A stretch of DNA of 64,000 nucleotides, from positions 2,232,001 through 2,296,000 of the forward strand of contig JAALGY010000017.1 of assembly GCA_032358165.1 (NCBI GenBank). Reading direction: 5' to 3'. Position numbers and translations under genes: made by a program. The notes beneath the pieces are model-generated. The model saw nothing but the letters and a program-made list of their open reading frames with translations, made no database searches and was not told the DNA's origin. This document shows, piece by piece, positions 57,801 through 64,000 of this stretch. This stretch comes from Diplosphaera chodatii (lineage: Eukaryota > Chlorophyta > Trebouxiophyceae > Prasiolales > Stichococcaceae). The stretch's first letter is position 1; the number at the start of each line of letters is the position of its first letter.

Positions 57801-58806
57801 TAGCGTCCGTGAGTCTGCTGCATGTGGTGCAAAGAACTCGGCGCACATGCTTACAGCGCAGGACGAGGCCTTTAGTGATGCAAGCAGCCGGGAACAAGAC
57901 TGCGGTGGACATCCTCCTCGTTCCAGGCACCACACGCCACGCGTGTGAAGGATGCATCACTTCAGCGGTTGCAACCTGCAGCACCATGCAACTAGCCGCC
58001 GCGCGCACCCTGGTGACGTTGCCGCGCAGGGAGCTGGGTGGCGGGCGGCAGTGCCGCTCCCCCTTGAGCTTCGTGATCAGCGCTGAGGACTGGTAGGATG
58101 CATCCTCTGAAGCCTGCTGCGCCCTGTGTCTGAGGTGGGCAACGCCCCTGCACCAGCCGACCTTGCTGTCAGCAGGAGATGCGGCTGTGCACATTCTATC
58201 CGCGGCAGTGCTGCATTTTCATCACTATGCAAACAGCTGCGGTTTGCCTACCAACAGGGAAGGTGGCGGCCATGCCACACCCTGGTGCTGTCAGGCACGT
58301 GGACCCACCTGATGGCAGTCTTTGCCAAAACATCGACGCCGTGAGGCGAGCCGGGCGCCACAAAGGAGCCGACTGTCAGCAGCAAGCAGATCAGTGCCAC
58401 TGAGGACGCCCCACTACAGCGGCAGCCGCTGCACCATCCTTCTGACGCCTGCATGCGTAACGACAGTGCATCATGGCAGCAGACTTGACGCCGTGTCCTT
58501 GCGATGGCAGGACTGCAAACGCCCGGTAGCCTCTGTAGGTCTGGCCATCTCTGTAGCCAACCGAAGTCACAGGCTGACCTCATTGCCATCATCTGATGAG
58601 TCATCGCTCCGCCAGTCCAGCAGTCTTGTGCTGGTGTCGCTGCCGCCGCCGCTGCTGCGCGCCGGACTGCTGCAGGGCCGCCCATAGTCGTCCAGGCTTG
58701 TGCAGGAGTCCGCGCAGTTGCTGTCACGCAACAGTGCCTCCACATCCGCATGTGCTGCTGACTTGCGGGATGTCAGCCTCTCAGGGGTGCTTGGACTGGC
58801 TGCCAT
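54879..58806 (-). CDS. Putative type II membrane glycosyltransferase, DUF6492-like, copy B
   Basis: Thirteen exons: 58806-58579, 58448-58309, 58123-58009, 57700-57551, 57387-57250, 57012-56872, 56690-56568, 56394-56299, 56153-56100, 55883-55737, 55560-55524, 55393-55263, 55022-54879; 547 residues, all phases consistent. A cytosolic Ser/Asp-rich N-terminus precedes the signal anchor 'VALICLLLTVGSFVAP'. The stem is variable. The catalytic-like domain carries 'LRSANQFLNMDSVKEWVFV', 'GWYKQQLVKLACGF', DxD-type 'YYLVTDADTFFLRAFEALD', 'GVTPQIMARGVLDRM', 'GESWRGYLLRL', 'EYDLYWAYAHH' and 'WDRYHVHSVLQRTEANLWW'. It ends in an acidic tail. This is the cleanest gene model of the three paralogues and is used to align A and C. 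Likely in the Golgi or secretory pathway; substrate unknown. Confidence 0.8.
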
Positions 58807-60172
58807 GACCTGCAGAAGGAGATAGGGTCGAGATAGAAGCTTTTAGCCGGTGAGGTGAAGTGGGGTGCAACGCAGGTTGCCGCCGGCACTCAAAGCTGGC
58901 ACACATGCGCTCATGTGTTTACGCCACGGCTGATGTGCAACAGTGTTCTCATGCTTGCTTCACTATGCGACAACCAGCATGGCTCGTGACCAGCATGGCG
59001 GTGGCTGGCATCCGATGCAGGAGGGGATCAATGCTTCTGGATGCCCTGCAAGATGTGTCGACAACCAAGGCGCCCGCAGCATGCTCAGCAGTTGTGGTGC
59101 CTCCCGCGTGACTGGAGGTAGCCTACTGGGCGCTGCCGACAAACTTCAAATTTTGACATCGATGGGGGATGTCTCACAACGTCCAACCGCACCCGATCAG
59201 TACAGATACCTCTGCCGACCACGCAGCCTTCTGCGGCAGGATCAGCTTCGTTCGTCGGCGCTGTGATCTGGCTGCTAGCCCCGCGTCAAGCAGCGGATTG
59301 CAAAGTCCCGCCATACAGGTCCGGGACGCAAGCATGATAACTCGCGGCACGGGCCGGCCAGTCATCGATCGCACAATGCCACATCTGTAAGTGAGCTGTG
59401 ATGCGTCAGCGCCATTTCTCAAGACTGCAGCCACCCTGATCGAGCCGCCGACCCGACCCCAGTGTCTAAGGTGCCGATGCCCCTTGTTGCATGGGAAGCC
59501 GCGCACCGTGGGCCAGACGGCGGCCACCGCTGCGCCGCCGGATCCTCAGCTCATGTCTTTGCCCACAGAGCAGCCTTGCGTCCTGCTGGACCGCAGCTGT
59601 GCGATGTTGCCAGAGGCGTCCCGCTGCCCACTTCTGCCCCACGCTGGAAGCTGCACGATGCCCTGCAACTCACTGGCATCCAGTTCCGCGGGTCCGGGAA
59701 GTGTAGCGGATGATATTCCTTCAAGACAGGTCTCACAGCGCACGCGCGTGGTCTTTGGCTGCTCCACAGTATGTCTGACTTCTGTGAGAGCATGCTGACC
59801 AAAACCCTAGCGATTATTGGTCGGCAGGAAGTCATGATTGCCTCCAATTTCAGCTTACGGTTGAGCAAACCCCTATGTAGCGGCCGCTGCAGGGCTGCAG
59901 ATCATTGAAGCAGTTGCTGTTCGAACGCACATCGAATCCTGTGTAATCTGCAACAATACGTCGGCAGCTGCGTTTGCCCAGCTTTATGTTGTCACAGCGC
60001 AACATACACACCCTACACAACTACTCAGGTAAGCAAGGGCTGATGAACTTCGATCGAATGTCCTCCAACTGAAAGATGCCAACTAAATACGAACGTCATC
60101 GATACAATAAGTGGACCACATTGGCACCCAGCACTACGGTAGATGCCCGAGCAAAACCAGTGCCAGCTTGTA
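58807..60172. other. Spacer between glycosyltransferase copies B and C
   Basis: About 1.4 kb, holding the copy B promoter and any 3' UTR of copy C. Open frames exist on both strands (59391-59798 +; 59174-59527, 59546-59767 and 59551-59868 -), but none resembles the paralogues or another family I know. Confidence 0.4.
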
Positions 60173-63100
60173 TTACACTGCTACCGTGCCGCCTGTGCAG
60201 CAGGCAGGCTGCCCGCGTGTTTGATACCATGCTACGGGGCAGGCAGAATGCTGGTCAGCCTTCAGCCACGAATACACACAGATGGGCACGAACGTACTAT
60301 TTGTTTGACAAGGGTTTATGACCTCACTCGCAGCACACATGTGTGCCCTCACCTCCATGCAAGGCTTCAGTCGCTCCCTGCATGACCGGGAAGGCTGAGC
60401 TCGTCAGCAGGGTGATGACCTTAGGAATCGAAACGTTGAGACTGTCATATACTTGCTGCAACTCACCAGATGAGGTCGCCTGGAAGCTGCAGCCTGCTCT
60501 GCACAACCTGCACAGCCAAGCATGATGGACTGTAAACCTGTCACCCTGCTCTGCTGCCAGCAAGCTTTCGAAATTGCAGATGGTGGACCAGATATGTGTT
60601 CAAGCTCTGAGCATTGCATGACACGAAGCAACTCCCAAGTCAATGTTACCGATCGCAAGGAATCATCCACCAAGAACTTCGCACAAAACACCAGATTGGC
60701 CTCACCGCCCAGTAGCCGTTCTGCCGGTCCAACTCTGTCTGGTTGCACGGGTTCCATGTGGGCCACTCCTTCTTGGTCCACAAGTTGGCCTTCTCCTGCT
60801 GCAGCTCGGCGTGCACATGATGCTTGTCCCACAGCTCTGCAGGTGTGACACGATGCCATAGTGAACGATGTCCCTCTGGCTGAAGTTGAAACATGCTGAG
60901 AGTGGTTGTGCAACAGATGCAGCGTTGCTGTCAAGATGGCTCACTTGCATGGTGGGCATATGCCCAGTAGATGTCATACTCCTGCAGATTTTGAGCACTG
61001 CAGTCAGCATCTTAAATTGTACAGAGGAGGCAACAGCATGGTGTTAAATGTCCGGTGTCCACATTCGATGGTGCGCACTGTCCAGGAGGGCAGGTCGCGC
61101 GTCTCATCATTGGCTAGTCGCTCGGCCTGCTTCCGAAGCAGGTACGCTCGCCACGTCTCCCCCGGCTTCGACACCTGCGCAAGGTTATCAGGCTCCGCCT
61201 AAGAGGGTAGGCAGTTGCCTAGCTGATGGCCTATACCAAGCAGTATGGCAGAAGGGTTCTCAGCGGTAGCATCGGTTGAGCTTGCTGTTGTGTACAGGTA
61301 GGGGAGTGTGGCAGGCTGTGCTGTCAGCTGCGCACCTTGTCCTCCAGGTGCACCACCAGCGGGTCCAAGACGGCGCGGCTGAGGATCTGCGGCGTCACGC
61401 CGGGCGTCTGCAGCGTGTGCTCCGGCGCTGAAATCTGCATGTCCACGAAGGCGCGCGTTCATACTTGCACGGCATGAGCACTGACTATGCAAGCTTACCA
61501 GCATGACCAGGCTGGTGCAACACAGTGCAAGTGCTGGTTGCTGGAGTACCCACAGGAGCTGATGGTAAAATGACTTGTGCTTGCGTATGCACTGCAGGGG
61601 CTGCATGTGGGCCAGAGTACCCACATTGAGGACCTGCGCGCTGAGCTTGATCCACTCCTGCTGATCCGCCCACTGAACTGGTGGCTGCAGCTCATTGCGG
61701 GCACGCAACTGCACCTGCGCGTTCAGCCAAGCCACTGCTCGACAGATATGGACCAAGGCATAGAGCAGCGCCCTGCGCCGGGTGCCAACAAAACATGCGT
61801 AGCTGAACTGCCTGCACCTCCCTGACCACAAATATCTGCTGCACTGCACCTTCTTCTGCAGGTCGCAGATGTTGCTGTCCGGCGTGCAGTCCTGCTGGTC
61901 CATCAGCGTGAGTGCCTCCAGTTCTCGGATGAAGAACGTATCGGCATCCGTGATCAGGAAGTACGGCGTCTGCAGGGCCACCGTGCACACATGAGCACAC
62001 CTGTGCTTCGATATCCCGAATGATGCTGTGCAGTCCACATACTCTGCTGTTAACGATGCGACAAAGTGTGGGGCACAGCAGTGGCGCCAGTTGCATGGGG
62101 CGGGATCCACACGATCAGGTGGAAACTCGGTGGTGCTGTTTCAGTCACTGAGAAGGCTCCTATGCCAGGGCGCACCTGAATCGTGAAACTGCACGCCAGT
62201 TTCACGACCTGCTGCTTGATCCAGCCGCTGACGCTGCGCGAGTGCTTGCCGGCGATGCCCTCCAGGGCGACTGGCCGCAGCTCTGGTGCGCACGCCTCAT
62301 CGCCCACAACCCGCATCTGCACAGCAGGAAGTTGCCTCTACCTTCTGCTGCCACGACACGTCAGTCCAGCGGTCTGCCACCATTCTGACCCCCACAGTGC
62401 GCTTGCCACCGTGTGCATGTGAACTGCGTGAGGATGCACTCGAGCCGGAGTTCGTGTCGGCAAAGTAAGCATCGCCACCTCAGCTCCTACCTGTCAGACG
62501 TGCAGCTGTATAACCAGCCAAGGTCAGGGCCTGGCGTAGGGTGAAAGCACACCAAACTAGGCCGCCAATGCAGCTGCGAGGTGGTCTGCAACAACTTAGC
62601 CCACCTTTTTGGGCTGCAGGCAGGGCAGGCGCACGACCTCTTGCTCCAGGAAGTGCACCAGCAGCGGGATGTGCTCCTCGGGCGTCACAAACACCCACTC
62701 CTTGAAGCTGTCCATGTTGAGGAACTTGTTCGCGCTCCGCAGCTGACAATCATGAGGCAGCAGCAGTCAGAATAGGACGGACTGGGACTGCCAGCTCGAT
62801 GCAGCGGAAGGCGCAGGCCATACGTCAATCGATACAGGACATGCTAGCATGCCGACGCAGCGGAAGGCAGGGCATGCAGGGGCACAGACCTGGTTGAGCA
62901 GCAGCGACAGGTTCTCGTCGTCCGGGTACACCGGCGTCATGATGGACAGCACGCCGTCAAGGCGAGCTGACACCAGCCACTGCCCCCGCTGCCGCGGCTG
63001 CTCCATCACATACTCCTCATCGATCCCCTTGATGTGCGCCTGCAGGTACCCCACGAAGACATTCTGAGCTGAGTTGATACCCTGCATACCCTGGAGTGTC

Positions 63101-63995
63101 GGACCTATATGAGGCACACACTACGCTGACGTGACCATTGGTGTTGCTGCTGTGACGCCTGACCTGCTCAGTGCTGTTGGTCTCCGGCAGCTGCTGCCGC
63201 AGGCACCGCCGCTGCTGCACCTTGGCGGAGATGGCTGCCTCTGAATGTGCTGGGGCAGCTGACGGACGGGCGAAGCCCTGCCTTGCCTTGCTGCGGAGGT
63301 CACCCACCTGCATGAACGAACCTCGCCGCTTGCGACTGCACCCGAAAACAGACATAAATGGCGGCACTGCACTGAGGAGCCGCCTGGATGCAGCTAGCAC
63401 ACACCATTCGTGCAGTCGGGTGTCCTGCACTTGCTCACCGAGACCATGCTGCCCAGGCCATGTCCAGATTTGGGCACGACGAAGGAGCCAAGTGTTAGAA
63501 GCAAGCAGACCGCTGCCACCGATGAGGCGCCCCGCCCACATCTGAGCTTCCAGCCGCTGGATAGCGGCTCCCTGCCATCATGGCTGTCCAGCGCATATTC
63601 CTCCAGGACGTCCAGCTTGGCATTGCCCAGGGACCCGTTCATGCCGGCGAGGCCGCCGTGCTTGCTGCTGCAAACGGCCATCAAGGGGACATGATTGTAT
63701 ACAGTAATCATGCATGCAATGCATATCCATAGTGACCTGCATATTCACAAATACCACAACAGACCTTGTAGGCTGAGTTCATGGGCTATCTGAACCTGCA
63801 GTCATCATGCAGTCACCTGAGAACGCTGCGTGGTGTGTCCCAAGTTGGGGAGCCCACGTCGCTGCTTCCGATGCTGCCTGGTGCCTTTGGAAAGTCGTCC
63901 AGGCTGCTGCATGAGTCAGCGCAGCCCACGTGGGGCGTGCCCGTCTCCACGTCGAATGGTCTGCGGCTGATGGCCTTGTTGGGCGTCTGCGGCAT
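60173..63995 (-). CDS. Putative type II membrane glycosyltransferase, DUF6492-like, copy C
   Basis: Fourteen exons: 63995-63817, 63667-63439, 63307-63164, 63039-62890, 62742-62605, 62316-62176, 61969-61850, 61714-61625, 61434-61336, 61174-61079, 60981-60945, 60836-60706, 60507-60467, 60377-60173; about 599 residues. It has the same architecture as copies A and B: acidic Ser-rich cytosolic tail, anchor 'SSVAAVCLLLTLGSFVVP', 'LRSANKFLNMDSFKEWVFV', 'GWIKQQVVKLACSF', 'YFLITDADTFFIRELEALT', 'GVTPQILSRAVLDPL', 'EYDIYWAYAHH' and 'HHVHAELQQEKANLWTKKEW'. The last exon begins with 'ERLKPCM', equivalent to B, but then continues for about 60 residues rich in Cys. Either copy C has a longer tail or a GTGAGG donor right after that motif starts another intron. 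The start ATG is only 5 bp inside the window edge, so an upstream start is possible. Confidence 0.76.
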
Positions 63996-64000
63996 GCAGG

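Noticed and set aside
1..64000. tRNA genes, rRNA, CRISPR arrays and complete transposons
   Set aside because: No cloverleaf with a convincing T-loop, no repeat-spacer structure, and no transposase, integrase or reverse-transcriptase frame could be supported by eye.

Overview
The window is nuclear DNA of a unicellular green alga (Chlorophyta, probably trebouxiophyte- or chlorophyte-like). The genes are dense, GC-rich and cut by many short introns, mostly GT–AG with a '(T)GCAG' acceptor. The products are plant-type: an MBB1/HCF107-like chloroplast RNA factor, a plant-type hexokinase, a SKIP5-like F-box protein, an MDF/SART1 splicing factor and VASt-domain and ZIP proteins. A Tctex1 dynein light chain points to cilia or their relics. 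The telomere-type repeat present is TTTAGGG, as in plants and many green algae. No bacterial operon, rRNA, CRISPR or recognisable tRNA was seen. All exon joins were deduced by hand from splice sites, reading phase and remembered family patterns; no alignment or search was run.

Layout. 1-2.2 kb (-): VASt-domain membrane protein, 3' end cut by the window edge. 2.7-3.9 kb (+): F-box/leucine-rich-repeat protein. 4.7-6.8 kb (-): ZIP metal transporter. 7.6-13.8 kb (-): 21-exon kinesin, with an AT-rich fragment like a viral Rep gene inside one intron. 14.4-16.4 kb (+): dihydroorotase. 16.7-18.7 kb (-): SKIP5-like F-box/beta-helix protein. 19.1-22.4 kb (+): multi-pass membrane protein of the plant tweety/prominin-like type, ending in a tandem duplication that carries interstitial telomere repeats. 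23.6-25.6 kb (-): secreted LysM protein. 26.9-27.7 kb (+): Tctex1 dynein light chain. 28.0-30.3 kb (-): MTM1-like mitochondrial carrier. 31.0-32.8 kb (+): mitoribosomal mS35. 33.3-36.4 kb (+): hexokinase. 36.8-40.8 kb (+): MBB1/HCF107-like HAT protein. 40.9-41.5 kb (-): organellar bL31. 41.9-47.7 kb (+): SART1/Snu66.

48.0-64.0 kb is the most unusual part. Three tandem minus-strand paralogues (A, B, C) encode type II membrane proteins that look like DUF6492-type, DxD-containing putative glycosyltransferases. A plus-strand gene for a pyruvoyl-dependent arginine decarboxylase, an enzyme best known from archaea and bacteria, sits between A and B.

The genes are mostly unrelated housekeeping or organellar functions, as usual in algal nuclear genomes, so no shared pathway is implied apart from the local glycosyltransferase cluster. 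The best candidates for follow-up are the Rep-like fragment, the pyruvoyl ArgDC, the glycosyltransferase array and the telomere-repeat duplication.
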